From assembly GCA_030248195.1 (NCBI GenBank), contig JASAND010008472.1:1-64000 (forward strand): 64,000 bases of DNA, in the 5' to 3' direction. The notes below the pieces were generated by a model that saw only the letters and a list, made by a program, of their open reading frames with translations, had not been told where the DNA came from and searched no databases. This DNA is from Trissonchulus latispiculum. Its lineage: Eukaryota > Nematoda > Enoplea > Enoplida > Ironidae. Of the stretch, positions 22,796 through 33,860 are shown piece after piece. Position numbers and translations under genes: made by a program. The stretch's first letter is position 1; every line of letters starts with the position of its first letter.

Positions 22796-24844
22796 ATGCC
22801 GACGTTCAACTTAATTCATTTGCCCGATCAGCTTCTGATAAAGATTTTTTGCTGTCTTCCTTGGCGCCGAAGAGTCTATCTGGAACGTGTTTCAACGAAA
22901 TTTCGTCGCCTAGTTTTCAAATCCTACTTCGATGTGGAATATTTGATTGTCGCTTCAGCCAAACTTTTACGCGTCTCTGATAAGATGGTATCCCTTCACG
23001 TTGGCGGCGAAATTCTGAACGATCGGCTTGATTGGGTGATAAATCGATTTGGCGGTCTCAAAGAACTCTATTTGCTTTTTCAACTTGACGAATCCGTTTT
23101 GAGTCGAATTGGAGAGGCTTTTCCTCATTTGCATATTCTAGGAATTCAACTGGCCAGTCCCGATTATCACCTACCGTTGGAACGATTGCCTAAAAATCTA
23201 TCCCTGAGACTGTTTGCGGCCAGAAAATATGACGAAGCACTTAATCCTAATCAATTGGCAGAAATATTCGATGCGGTTTCGGCTCAGAACTGTCGAATTT
23301 TGACTTTCCTGGACGTCTATTGGAATCCAGACGATTTAAACGATTTGAAACGACCGTTGCATCAGTTAATTCCGTCGTCTTTAGAATCTTTGACGATTGA
23401 TAAAACAATGATTTCTGCCGATTTTATTCCAAAAATTGAAGATTCCAAATGCCAGCTCCGATCTCTAGTAATACCGAAATTTTGTCTTTCCTACAAATCT
23501 CTACTTTCCATAGTTCGAAGCTGCCCATTCCTGGAAGAATTGGCATTCCAGAAATTGAACTGTGACACTTGTTTAACAGAAATCGAATTGGACCAGATAA
23601 CGATTCCCAGTTTGCTTTATTTGTCGGTTTCGGGTCGAATTTCTGAGGATCTATTGTGTGCCTTAACGAAATCCGGAAATCTTCGGGAGTTGAGCTTAAA
23701 CTCTGTAGCCGATGCCGAACTATTGATGAAAGTGATACACCGAAATCCAAAGCTGCAACGTTTGAAGTGTCGCCTTCTGGAAGACAGCATTTCACTACTA
23801 TATTTCTGCGAAAACTGTCTCGGAAATCTACCGTATCTTACAACAGCGGATATCCAAGTTCACTATCCCTGCCGGGTTGACAGCTGTGATTCAAATTCGT
23901 TAGAAGAATCCTTTGCCCCGTGGCCAAAGCTTCGATCCCTAACTCTTTCTGCAAAATACGAGAGTCGCCCTATCGAAATTCTTGCTGATTCGGGTTTTTC
24001 ATTTTCCAGTTTACTGCATAACATCACTTATATCAGCTTATCTTACGTGACACTTCACTGTGAAATTCATTGTCCAGTTTTGAATGAACTCAATCTTCAT
24101 TATGTCTATTTCGCAGAGTCTGACGCTGGAATTCGCGTTGGTCCGTCCTTGCAAACTCTTTCGATTAGAGGTCCCAATATTGATCCCTGGAAAATTTATT
24201 CAGACGAAGGAATTATTCCTGACCTGCACTGTCTTACTTTGTGGCTAAATTTTTCAACCTCCTTGCCTTCAAGTGTTTACTTCCGTTATTTGAGTTCACT
24301 TCCACATTTGACGACCTTCGACTTTAACTTTAGCCATTCCGAGACAAAGAATTCCAGCCATTTTTTGTACAAACTTGGCTTGGCAGAAATCTGCCTTGTT
24401 CCTACCCTAGAATGGGTCAATTTGGCGTTCTTTGGTGACAAGGGCGATTTATCGTCTGTCTTGCGGTCAATTCTTACAAAAATGGCGAAACGAAGACGAG
24501 TTAAGATCAAAGCTGACCAACGTTTTCCCCTATTGAGATACATGTTTTTCGTTCGCTGTGCAAACCAGGCTAACGGAACTGTACTCAGATTGGATCCTGA
24601 GAAAGAGAAATTCGCCAGAATCAAAGCAGCTATTCCTCCAAATTACTTCAATCTTAAACTATTTGTAGAATACAAGTTTGTCAGCAATCGACTTGGCTCA
24701 TCGCCAGAAAACTGTATCACAGTTGAAGACGAGGCCGACTTTGTTACAGTGAGCCCGAAATGCAAAGGCTCCGGATTCATGCGGACTCTACGCCGCTGTG
24801 TCTGGATACTGATTAAGGTTTTTGAAGTGTATCTTAGTCTGTGA
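22796..24844 (+). CDS. F-box/leucine-rich-repeat protein, intronless (paralogue 1)
   Basis: 682 residues. The frame is open upstream to 22631, but the ATG at 22796 is chosen because homology with the second copy at 42121-44112 begins there. The N-terminal F-box (residues about 6-45: HLPDQLLIKIFCCLPWRRR, then LERVSTKFRRLV) would bind Skp1 in an SCF ubiquitin ligase. The rest is irregular LRRs such as LEELAFQKLN and GNLRELSLNSV, expected to bind the substrate. Substrates cannot be guessed. Conserved blocks shared with the paralogue include AFP-LHILGIQL and the C-terminal CI-VEDE segment. No intron, frameshift or poly(A) relic is visible, so it looks like a functional member of an expanded family rather than a fresh retrocopy. 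Confidence 0.85.
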   Translation: MPTFNLIHLPDQLLIKIFCCLPWRRRVYLERVSTKFRRLVFKSYFDVEYLIVASAKLLRVSDKMVSLHVGGEILNDRLDWVINRFGGLKELYLLFQLDESVLSRIGEAFPHLHILGIQLASPDYHLPLERLPKNLSLRLFAARKYDEALNPNQLAEIFDAVSAQNCRILTFLDVYWNPDDLNDLKRPLHQLIPSSLESLTIDKTMISADFIPKIEDSKCQLRSLVIPKFCLSYKSLLSIVRSCPFLEELAFQKLNCDTCLTEIELDQITIPSLLYLSVSGRISEDLLCALTKSGNLRELSLNSVADAELLMKVIHRNPKLQRLKCRLLEDSISLLYFCENCLGNLPYLTTADIQVHYPCRVDSCDSNSLEESFAPWPKLRSLTLSAKYESRPIEILADSGFSFSSLLHNITYISLSYVTLHCEIHCPVLNELNLHYVYFAESDAGIRVGPSLQTLSIRGPNIDPWKIYSDEGIIPDLHCLTLWLNFSTSLPSSVYFRYLSSLPHLTTFDFNFSHSETKNSSHFLYKLGLAEICLVPTLEWVNLAFFGDKGDLSSVLRSILTKMAKRRRVKIKADQRFPLLRYMFFVRCANQANGTVLRLDPEKEKFARIKAAIPPNYFNLKLFVEYKFVSNRLGSSPENCITVEDEADFVTVSPKCKGSGFMRTLRRCVWILIKVFEVYLSL

Positions 24845-24925
24845 ATGACTGAATGTAGGACTGAATTTTTGTACAAACGAAATCAGACTTTGAAAGCGGC
24901 CGGAGTAAAACTTTTGATTAGATCA

Positions 24926-25020
24926 GGGGCCAATTTCATAAAGAAACTTGCAACTTGAACTTGCATTTGCCCTTGAACTGCAAGTTCAAGCTGCCGGTGT
25001 TTCATAAAATTTTTTTTGGG
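24926..25020. repeat. Fragment of the GGGGCCAATTTCATAAA MITE
   Basis: Matches the left third of the complete copy at 55707-56085 (GGGGCCAATTTCATAAA, AACTTGCAACTTG, TTTCATAAAA). It ends in a run of T and G. Confidence 0.6.
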
Positions 25021-25464
25021 GGGGGGGGGAAAAGCTAGAGTGAATTTGAAATGAAGGAGAGGAAGTTTGAAAGTAGCTGAGCTTAAGAACAAAAAAAGAA
25101 TACAAAAATATAAAAAAATAAAAAAAATTATTATTTTAATTGGTAGGGAGAACCGGCAGGTAAATTTGTAAATGTAAGAGGACGGAGTGTGGTTAGCGTA
25201 GGTGTAGTGGGGGGGCGAGGGGAGGTGGTCGAAGTCTTGAAATCTGGGGCCGTATTCACAAAGCTCCACTAAAAAGTGTCCCTTTTTAGGGTCAAGTGAC
25301 ACTACATTTAGGGTCCTCACTTTAGTGAAGGGCGATCTTATTCACGTAATAATTTCAAGGGCTACTAAACCTAGGGCCCTAAAGTTAGTGGCCAGCAGCA
25401 GCTACGCTGAGCCCAGAAACAAGCTTCAGATATTAAAGTTAATTATATTACTACAAGCTAGCGG

Positions 25465-25745
25465 GCATCATTAACAAACTTTTCCATTAACTTTGTTGCG
25501 TTTTTTGTGCTCTTTCTAACCATAATAAAATTACTGAAGTAAACCTAAGTAATAGTTCAGAAACTATTTTTTAAACATTTAAATTGAAATTTAATTTTTC
25601 ATGTTTTGAAATGACATCAAAATTTAAATGTTTGAAAAATATTTCCTGAACATTCGGGTCGGTGAACTGCAATAATTTTATTATGGTTAAAAAGAGCACA
25701 AAAAATGCTACAAAGTTAGCGAAAAAGTTTGTTCATGGTGCGCAC
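25465..25745. repeat. 280-bp palindromic element
   Basis: About 75-base arms, containing TAACAAACTTTTCC, AAAGAGCACAAAAAA-type and ACCATAATAAAATTA segments, are inverted around a short AT-rich loop that is itself palindromic (AAACATTTAAAT…ATTTAAATGTTT). No ORF. Confidence 0.7.
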
Positions 25746-26375
25746 TAAGTAATATTATTATTATTGTTGTTATTATTTTTCCATTTAAAAAGCATATATG
25801 TGACTACTGGCTACGTGAGATTTTGCGAACCTATGTTGATAATTTCACCATTTCAAGATCATTCCTTGTATGCTTGGATACATATATTTCAATGTAGCAA
25901 ATGTTAGTATTCTGAGAAATTTTTCTTGCTCATTGTTAGCTTTGATTGGCAGGTATCAACGTCCGCTTTCTTTTCTTTCATTATAGTTGCAAAGCGAGAC
26001 CCAAATTAACAGACAGTCTCCTAGTTGCTGCGGCTAGTTTTAGATTGCGTCGTCCAGACAATGGGAATAATGGGAATAATTTTGCGATTCAAATTTGGCG
26101 CCAAAATCTTCAATATTTTCATTAGGGGTGGGAGACGTTATCAACATCAAATCAAATTTAGTTAGAGAGGCAGCTTCTGCTGTAATTGGCTCTAATTGGC
26201 TGTTGTCTACATCCATCACATGCTCTGATCCGAATAAATATCATAACAGAATGATATCAAGAAGATAAGAGGTTTGCTCTATATAATCGTAAAATTATGA
26301 CATTTTACTGAAACTGATTCCAAATCTTGGAGTCAGTTCACAATTGCTATTGGTTTCGGGTTTGGTCACTGGCAC

Positions 26376-27349
26376 TTAAGGTGGTGGTATCCTTTTGTGC
26401 AGTGCCTTGATGGTAATTTTTTGAAACACTATAACTTTCGCAATTTTGGGAGTTGGAAAGAGCTTTATATATCGTTTTAAAGCTTATTATCTGTACATTC
26501 TCATGAGCTTACGAAACTGGCAAATTGGAAAAACATAGTAAAAATTCTTTGACGTGCTGACATCTAACAGGATGAATACAGACTAAAAATTTTTGAACAC
26601 CTATTTCTCAAAACTGAAAAATCGGCCAAAAGTTCTCTTTGTGCCATGATATGAAGGACTTATGGGCCGAGGGACGTTTTTTGGATTCGGCTCAGCAGGT
26701 CTTAACGTTCGTGAAAATCGGCCAAATGCGCGGTGACACGAGGTTTCGCAACTTCGGATTGAGTTTTTTGTAACTGGATACGTTTTAGTCCAAACCAAGA
26801 AAAACGTCCCTCCTCAAAAGTGCGAATATCGATTCTGCCAAAAATGTCAGGAATCCGTCGTGTAGTTTTTGAGAAATCGCTTTTTCGAAGGTTTTTCGAC
26901 CAAACTTCAAGCTTAAAGCAATAAAATCCGGCTAAGGCATTCATTAAATGGGCATTACGCTGTATCGATTGAGTATAAATAAGCCAACTTTGCCCTTAAC
27001 ATGTGGCAGTAATTTTAAAAAACTGATTTCCTCAAAAATGGCCATTTTGACCCTCAAGATGGTTTTTTTGCTTATAGATATTGACTTAATCACTGATGAT
27101 TTTTCAAAGGTTTTAAGAGCAAAAATGATCATTTTCGTGTCCTCTTTCAACAACCAATCCTGTGTCTGGTCGACCTGTTGGGTGCCTAAGGCCTAAAACC
27201 AAAACTTTCTTATCTTTTGGACGAAAAATACGGTACTGGTCCCGGAGTGTTAAAGAGCACGGAAATAGGTTATTTCGTAAGATGTACATTTACGTAATGG
27301 ATTAAAGCCGCATGACTCAAAAATACCCGAAAGGAAACCAGCACCTTAA
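26376..27349 (+). mobile_element. TTAA-type MITE, family 2, copy A
   Basis: TTAAGGTGGTGGTATCCTTT at 26376 and AGGAAACCAGCACCTTAA to 27349 bound a 974-bp element. The internal segment CTATAACTTTCGCAATTTTG is shared with the copies at 27346 and 30678. It overlaps copy B by one TTAA. Confidence 0.75.
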
Positions 27350-27875
27350 GCTACTGGTATCGCTTTGTGTAAATTTGACCTTACAGGCTCCAATTCGTCA
27401 TGTAAGAGGATGAAGCTTTCCGGATGTGTTATTTTAGTGCTCTTTAACATTCTGGGACCAGTCCCGCATTTTACAGCTAAGCTCTTATTTAAGTTAAAAG
27501 TTAAAAGTTAAATGCCATTTGCCATTTTGCACATTTGCCGGATTTTCTTGAGTATTGAGACTTGTTGATCCAAATCCAAAAAATACGGCTCACATGCCCT
27601 TCATATCATGGCACAAGAAGAAAATTCTACAGTTTTGAGAAATCGATGTTCAAAAATTTTTGGTCTATATTTCGCTTGTCAGATGTCAGTATGCCTGAAA
27701 TGTTTTGCTATTTCTTTTGCTAATTTTGCTACTTTCGTAAGATCTTGTGAATGTACGTATAGATTATAAGCTTTAAAACGATGTATAAATCTCTTTCAAA
27801 CTCCAAAATTGCGAAAGTCATAGCGTTTCGAAAAATCACCACAAAAGAACTGCGCAAGAGGATACCACCACCTTT
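27346..27875 (-). mobile_element. TTAA-type MITE, family 2, copy B (inverted, internally deleted)
   Basis: Opposite orientation to copy A and sharing its TTAA. It starts with the family's right end (CTACTGGTATCGCTTTGTGT) and finishes with GGATACCACCACCTTT. At about 530 bp it lacks roughly half of the full element. Confidence 0.7.
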
Positions 27876-27876
27876 C

Positions 27877-28862
27877 GGTGGTGATTCCTTTTAGAGACAT
27901 CAACTTTGACCCGTTATTACTCATTCATTCCTTGGAGTTAAGAAGCCATTTTTATAACAAAATGGAGCTTAACATTTTCTCTTTCTAATGAATACAGTAA
28001 ACCAAACTTTAGTTCTTGGAAATTATTTTACTGCATTTTCGAAGTAATTTAATTTTCCAGATTTTTTGCAGACTAAAGTAAATTTTTTCATGAGGCGTCA
28101 GCCGTATCATTCGATTCCACTATTAAATAGCTGGGGACCCTTTTTTAATTATTATGAAACCGCTTTTCGTTATAAAGAAATTAACTAAAATGTAAGCGCA
28201 ACCCGGATTTTGCCTACTTTTCCCAACTTTGGCAAGCTACAACTTTAGCTAGAAAGCAGCAATCGGGGCAACTAAAAAAGGGTCCCTGGGTATCTTTGTG
28301 TAAAACACGTCCAGTGAGTGGCAACCCTCTAGCTTGCATAGTGAATGCTCCACAATCGCTGGAAAAAATTGGATATGTTGTTGCAAAAACTACATTTTTT
28401 AAGACTGCAGCGTACGGGATAGCAGTTAGAAGATTATAATATCAAGGATAATCGGCCTCGACGAGACCTTCAAATTGACACCCTTTGTTTAATTTTACGG
28501 CTTGCGTAGCTCAAGAAATGGCGGATTATTTGATTTCTGCAAAAATGACCAGTTTTTAACGCCAAAATAAGAAAATCAGTTATATCTCACTATAGAGAAA
28601 AGCTAGAAAGGAGCTTCAAAAAGCAAAAATGTAGAGCACGACAAGATCTTTCGAATGCATACAATTATAGCTATGCAGCTACTGCCTAAGTGTCAGAAAT
28701 TGGCAAAAACCGCCCTGAACGGAGACGTCAAAGTTTTTGAAGCGGGATTGCGCGGAGGGTGTTAGAATGCTAAAAGAACTTATTTTGGAAAGTTGCATCA
28801 AATTTCAACTTGATTTGAACAGTCAACCAAAAATATGTGCCCAAAAGGAATCACCACCTTAA
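27877..28862 (+). mobile_element. TTAA-type MITE, family 1, copy D
   Basis: GGTGGTGATTCCTTTT at 27877 follows copy B of family 2 almost directly; the right end AAAAGGAATCACCACCTTAA is at 28843-28862. The central block is inverted relative to copy C (for example AATCGGGGCAACTAAAAAAG at 28261). The TTAA at its right end adjoins the Harbinger-like coding fragment, which it appears to have split. Confidence 0.75.
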
Positions 28863-29175
28863 GCTGAACGGTCCGGCTCGTAGGTTCCGGTGTTTGCACA
28901 GCGAAATTCGGCAAGAACCAGGCCGAGCATGCAGACGGATCGTTGCTTGCGCTGTCCTACACAACTTAGCTATTAAGATTAAGTTGCCTGATTTTGATGA
29001 TGAAGTGGAGGACTTCCAACCGCCAAATATTGAAAATTTGGACGCTACTGGCACAGCTTTCAAACGAGCTTTGCCAGAACCTACTTTTAGCTCAGTTCAT
29101 AGCCAACCGCTGCGAATGTCTTCATCAGTAAAACTTTGCTTGTTTCTTTGTTTGCAAACATTGTCTTTGAAATAA
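28863..29175 (+). pseudogene. PIF/Harbinger (HARBI1-like) transposase C-terminal fragment
   Basis: From just after the MITE end the frame reads ARRFRCLHSEIRQEP then RACRRIVACAVLHNLAIK, followed by an acidic tail. This matches the end of the DDE nuclease domain in PIF/Harbinger transposases (…RRFPCL…IV-A-A-VLHN-A). The catalytic DDE residues lie upstream in this family and are not found; that part is removed or separated by inserted MITEs. A 33-base tandem duplication with AATAAA follows at 29159-29224. Confidence 0.65.
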
Positions 29176-29224
29176 AAATGCGGAAGATAAAACATTGTCT
29201 TTGAAATAAAAATGCGGAAGATAA
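29159..29224. repeat. 33-bp tandem duplication containing AATAAA
   Basis: The unit CATTGTCTTTGAAATAAAAA… occurs twice in direct succession, duplicating a likely poly(A) signal of the transposase fragment. Confidence 0.85.
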
Positions 29225-29974
29225 ACCACTGAATAAAGGTGAAATTAATACTGTTTTTAAATAGTTTGCTTATTATTCAAAGTAATTTTCAGACAAGAGG
29301 CTCAGTGATACTTCTGCATTTAACGTCAGTGGCTCAAAAGCCAGGTTGCTCCAACGAAATTCGGATCTCCGATGGAATTTGAACCCGCAAAATATTATGT
29401 ACCGCTAGTAAAATTTATATACTAACCTGTATATAATTATTTCAGACTTACAAATGCCTAACGTTTTACTACACAGAACATAATGTGAACAATCGTTCAT
29501 AATTCTACACAAATAAATTAATAGCAAGAGCTTAGAGTTGGTTGTTTGCTGGGGTCCCTCACAAATTTTGGCCAAAAATAAAATTTCGATAAAATCAAAA
29601 ATTTTTATATAGATGGATTCCTTAATGTGTGCAGTGCATCCACAAAAAATTTTAAGCGGATTGGTAGAAATTTGAGTGAGCTATGCTCGAATAAAGAACA
29701 CTAGTCAACGTTTTAGGGACCTCCGAGGTCTCTAAAATTTTAGTGACAGTTCAGTCCCTTAAATGCTTTCGTGAATCAAGTGTTACTTTTTAGTATGAAA
29801 TCACTCTTAAAATGGTCACTAAAACAGTCCCTAAAATGCTAAAAGTGTCCCTAAACTTAGGGCCCTAAAGTAAGTATACTAAAATTTCGTGAATACGCCT
29901 AAAAGTTTTAAGTGTCCACTAACACTAAGAGTGTCCCTAAAACAGCCACTAAAAGCTTTGTGAATACGGCCCCT

Positions 29975-30677
29975 GAACTTCACAATTCCCCTCTCTCGCC
30001 TACGTCCTAGCTTCAACGATACACGTTAGTCGACGCCTCCAGTCTAGTGATCGGTCTTCTTGGTTCACCAACTCCAGGTAGAATCGCCACAGTGTCTTCG
30101 AGCTTTGTGTGCTATTTGTAAATTTCAGTTCATTTTCGACGAACCAGCGGAGCCACGAAAGACGGGAGATTCAACTTTCAGCCGACGTTGATTGGTTGGA
30201 ATATTTCGAGATTACGGTAGCACATGATTGCTGTACAGTGTAAAATTGTCGTCTCAGTTTCAATACAATGATTATTTGTCAAAACCTCCCTTTGTCGGAA
30301 ATCCCATAAAATTTGAAATTTGAGTCAACCATAATGAATCATTTTCGTTGGTTGTTTCAGAAATTTGAGCTTCCTACAAAACGGTGTTAATGTTGCGGTG
30401 TCTGTGGCAATGAAGAATTCAAAACTGAAAGGCTGCAACCAAAAGAACATTTTAAGCCATAAATAAAATTTCAGAAGTTTACTCTCTTCATGTTTCCATT
30501 TATTCACAACTCCATTTCTGGGAAACCTCATTTAACTTTAATTTCCTCAAGTTTGAATTGATAAAAACGGTGTAACCACGGATTGTAATCTGAGAAGAAC
30601 CGCGAATGATTGCAGAAATTTTTACAACCTTTCGATTACTGCGAAAGGACATTGAGTTAATATTTTGTCACATAAAC
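29975..30677. other. Intergenic, nothing recognised
   Basis: Mixed-composition sequence between the Harbinger-like element and the next TTAA MITE. No ORF over 70 codons looks real. Confidence 0.4.
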
Positions 30678-31689
30678 TTAAGGTGCTGGTATCCTTTTGT
30701 GCAGTGCTTTTGTGGTGATTTTTGGAAACGCTATAACTTTCGCAATTTTGGGAGTTGGAAAGAGCTTTATACATTGTTTTAAAGCTTAATACCTGTACAT
30801 TAACATGAGCTTACGAAACTAGCAAAATTGACAAAAAATAGCAAAAAACTTCCGACATGCTGACATCTGACAGATTGAATATAGACTAAAAATTTTTGAA
30901 CATCGATTTCTCAAAACTGTAGAATCGGCCAAAATTTTTTCTTGTACCATGTGAAGGACATGTGGGCCGAGGGACATTTTTTTGGATTTGGCTCAACAAG
31001 TCTCAGTACTCCAGAAAATCCGGCAAATGCGGGATGACACGAAATTTCGCAACTTTCTATTCAGTTTTCTCACAACTGGAGAAGTTTTAGCTCAAACCAA
31101 GAAAAATATCCCTCCGCAATAGGGCGAATTTTCAATTAGCCAAAAATCACGCGAATCCATTGGGCAGTTTTTGAGAAATCAATGTTCAAAACAAAATAAT
31201 CGCAATTTTGCCAAAATGGTTTTTCGGCGAATTCCCTAGCTTAAAGCAACGAACTCCAGCGAATAGGTATTGATAAAAAGCGCAATTGGACGGTGTATCG
31301 ATTGAGTATAAATAAGCCGAAATTGTCTGTAAGATTTGGCAGTAATTTTGAAAAAACTGATTTCGTCAAAAATGGCCGTTTTTTGACCCCAAAAATCTCT
31401 TTTGGCGTATACTGCTTTAACCACTAGAGGTAGCTCAAAAGTTGTAAAAGCAAAATTGTTCATTTGGGTGGCCTCTTTCCAGCCATAACAAACAATCCGG
31501 TGTAGCGACTATGTACTGAGAGAATAAGGGCTAAAACCAAAACTTTCTTATCTTTACAGCTAAAAATCCGGGACTGGTCCCAGAATGTTAAAGGGCACGA
31601 AAATAATGTATTTGGAAAGTTTCATCCACTTTCATAAAGAATTGAAGCTTGTAGGGTCGAATTTACACAAAGCGATACCAGCACCTTAA
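30678..31689 (+). mobile_element. TTAA-type MITE, family 2, complete copy
   Basis: TTAAGGTGCTGGTATCCTTT at 30678 and AGCGATACCAGCACCTTAA to 31689 (1012 bp). It shares CTATAACTTTCGCAATTTTG, GACATCTGACAG and TTTCTTATCTTT segments with copies A and B. Confidence 0.8.
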
Positions 31690-31929
31690 ATACCATATAT
31701 ACTTTTTCGGCCACCGATGACTGATGGGAGGGTTAAAAATGAAAAATAAAATTTCTCAAACTTGGCTGAAATCTGGATTTGAAATTAGTGCCTGTCTGCT
31801 TGAGACAGTACCTATCAAACTAACAAATTTTGACTCCGACCCCCATGAGAACCCGTTTTCAATGTGAAGGTGGAAAGAAGGGAGTGCAGCTGCGAGGTTG
31901 ACAAGCAACGTTCAAGCACTAATGGTGTT

Positions 31930-32720
31930 GTGCTGTGCGTTGGCCAGTGCGGCCAATGGCCGGCCAAGCCATTGGCCGTTGGCCGAAAAAATCTCAGCCA
32001 GTTGGCTTGGCCTGCCAACGGCCAACGCCAAAGGCTGGCCAATGGTCGACTTCCGGCGAAGCTAAAATTTACTGATTTTGTGTGTTGCTGAATTCAACTG
32101 TGTTGCAGAATTTAATTTTGCTGCATAAATATCGCGCACATATTGCAGTGTAATCGTTACTACATTACTACAGATTTTCAGTTTACCTACATCAGATGTT
32201 GACACTTAATAGCTCCAACTTTGCAATACGTCCGAATTCATTTTAAATGCTTATCGTAGTTACTATTACTTTTCAATAAAATTTGCTAATTGCATGCAAA
32301 TTTTAATTGTGCTAACAACTTAGTTTTTAAAGTCCTCCAGAAAAATTAAACAGAATTATCGCGGATTGGAGTTAGAGTTTGGAAAAACCAATTTGAATAA
32401 AGCTTAATTAAGTTGAAGTGTAATTAAGCACGATAGACGAATAAAAATAGCAAATATCCAGCGTTGGCAAATAGCTAAACAACGGCCAGTGACTTACAAA
32501 CTGCCAACGGACAACCAGCGGCCAACCATGGCCGTGGCTGTTGGCCGGCCAACGGCCAGCCAATTTACCGTTGGCCGGCCAACAGCCAATTGTCTGGCCA
32601 ACTTCCAACTCCGGCCATGCCAAGCCAACAAGGAAAATATCGGCCAATTCGAGAACACAAGCCAACAGTGCCTAACTGCCCGTACGTCCAATCAGTTGGC
32701 CGCTGGTTGTTTTTGGCCTT
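31930..32720. mobile_element. Foldback element with GTTGGCC units
   Basis: GGCC-centred words (GTTGGCC, CATTGGCC, CCAACGGCC) cluster at 31938-32045 and, inverted, at 32500-32720, around an AT-rich interior. Exact termini and target duplication could not be fixed; CAGTGCGGCCAATGG at 31951 is a candidate hAT-like start. No real ORF. Confidence 0.55.
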
Positions 32721-32962
32721 GGGTTTTGGCTTTGTCGCACATACTAACGTGCACAACAATGACACGAAGTGATTAATTTGACAAAAGCCAACTTTCGAAA
32801 CAACCGTGATGAAAGCCGATTCGTATTAGTGGCGATGTACCGGTCGAATGGCCGATCCATGCTTCAACAGAGAAACGGAACGAGAGGAGATATCACCATC
32901 ACCGGCAGTCTTCTTCTGACAAATAAGGTCTTCTGTCCCGCTGGCTGGCCGACTAGAAACTT

Positions 32963-33113
32963 GGGGCCTTTTCAAGAAAGGGTAGAGTAGAGTTAAAAAC
33001 GGCTGTTTTAACTCGCTTTAACTCCACTCAAGCTTGAGTTCCTTATTTTAACCCTTTCATGAAGAGGATCGAGTTAATTTTAACTCTACCCTACTCTTTC
33101 TTGAAAAGGCCCT
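32963..33113. mobile_element. 150-bp palindromic MITE (GGGGCCTTTTCAAGAAAG)
   Basis: Ends GGGGCCTTTTCAAGAAAGGG and CTTTCTTGAAAAGGCCC are inverted; the interior is TTTTAACTC/GAGTTAAAA repeats centred on CAAGCTTG. It is the uninterrupted form of the MITE split by the 11631-13057 insertion. Confidence 0.8.
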
Positions 33114-33860
33114 TAGTAAAAAGCAAAACGGACAGGCTGATGCCTGGTCTAACATGCGAAATTCTGTTAAATAAAATCTGATGATAAAAACAATGAACCA
33201 AACACGCCAAATATTTTGGTCAGAGTTCCTTTACTTTACTTTAGTAAAACCTACCTAAGGTTTAGGAAAACCTCCAACAATTCAGTAAAGAAACAAATGC
33301 CTAACCTATCCAACTACAGACCAATATTAAATTTATTAAATTTATTCACTGAAAGCATTAATATTAAACTTATTCACTGAAAGCATAGCTAGAAATTAAC
33401 ATATATAATAATGAAAAATTAGCAACATGTATGTAACCACACCACAACCATGTACAAATCGAACAGCGGCTGTTATCACAAACGATCTTCAAAACTTCCA
33501 ATATTTTAAAAACAAAACCAAGCTTATATGTATACAGATTTCCACAAGAGATCTGCAATTATCACTAAACTAATCAGGGCATTGAACAGGAGCAAACAGT
33601 GCTCCTAGGGTGGCCGCACTCAAAAACTTCCGGAAAGAAGCGCCCATTTTAGAGATCAATGCAGTTTCTGTGCACCGATTTCCGGCATCCAGAGTTAACA
33701 GTTTCAATTAAATTAAAAACAGAGTTAAAATTTTCAATCCGTTATCAAAAATTTTCCAAATTCGGGATAGATCTTCAAGTTTGAGTTAACATTGCTCTCG
33801 CTCCAACTGTTCAACATATGTAGCAGCAAAGTCAGCTTTTTAATCATCCGGCCAAGTTGT
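33114..33860. other. Intergenic, nothing recognised
   Basis: AT-rich, with short local direct repeats (TTATTCACTGAAAGCAT twice near 33345 and 33369). No gene. Confidence 0.4.

Larger units (their letters stand above)
25246..29974. mobile_element. Candidate PIF/Harbinger transposon, decayed and MITE-riddled
   Basis: The left end GGGGCCGTATTCACAAAGC (25246) and the right end GCTTTGTGAATACGGCCCC (to 29974) are inverted. Subterminal AGTGTCCCTAAA/TTTAGGG words repeat near both ends (25270-25400 and 29700-29965). A transposase C-terminus of the HARBI1 type lies at 28863-29175. Three TTAA MITEs (26376-28862) and a small palindromic element (25465-25745) sit inside. A 3-bp target duplication is not clear. 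The long distance between ends could also result from two solo MITE ends, but the transposase fragment argues for one element. Confidence 0.55.

Noticed and set aside
27346..27350. Assembly join error between the two inverted MITEs
   Set aside because: The junction is an exact TTAA, the natural target of these elements, so insertion explains it better; long reads could still test this.
29360..29440. Minus-strand tRNA gene (GCGGGTTCAAATTCC B box)
   Set aside because: No acceptor or D stem could be folded and the A box is poor; at most a relic.
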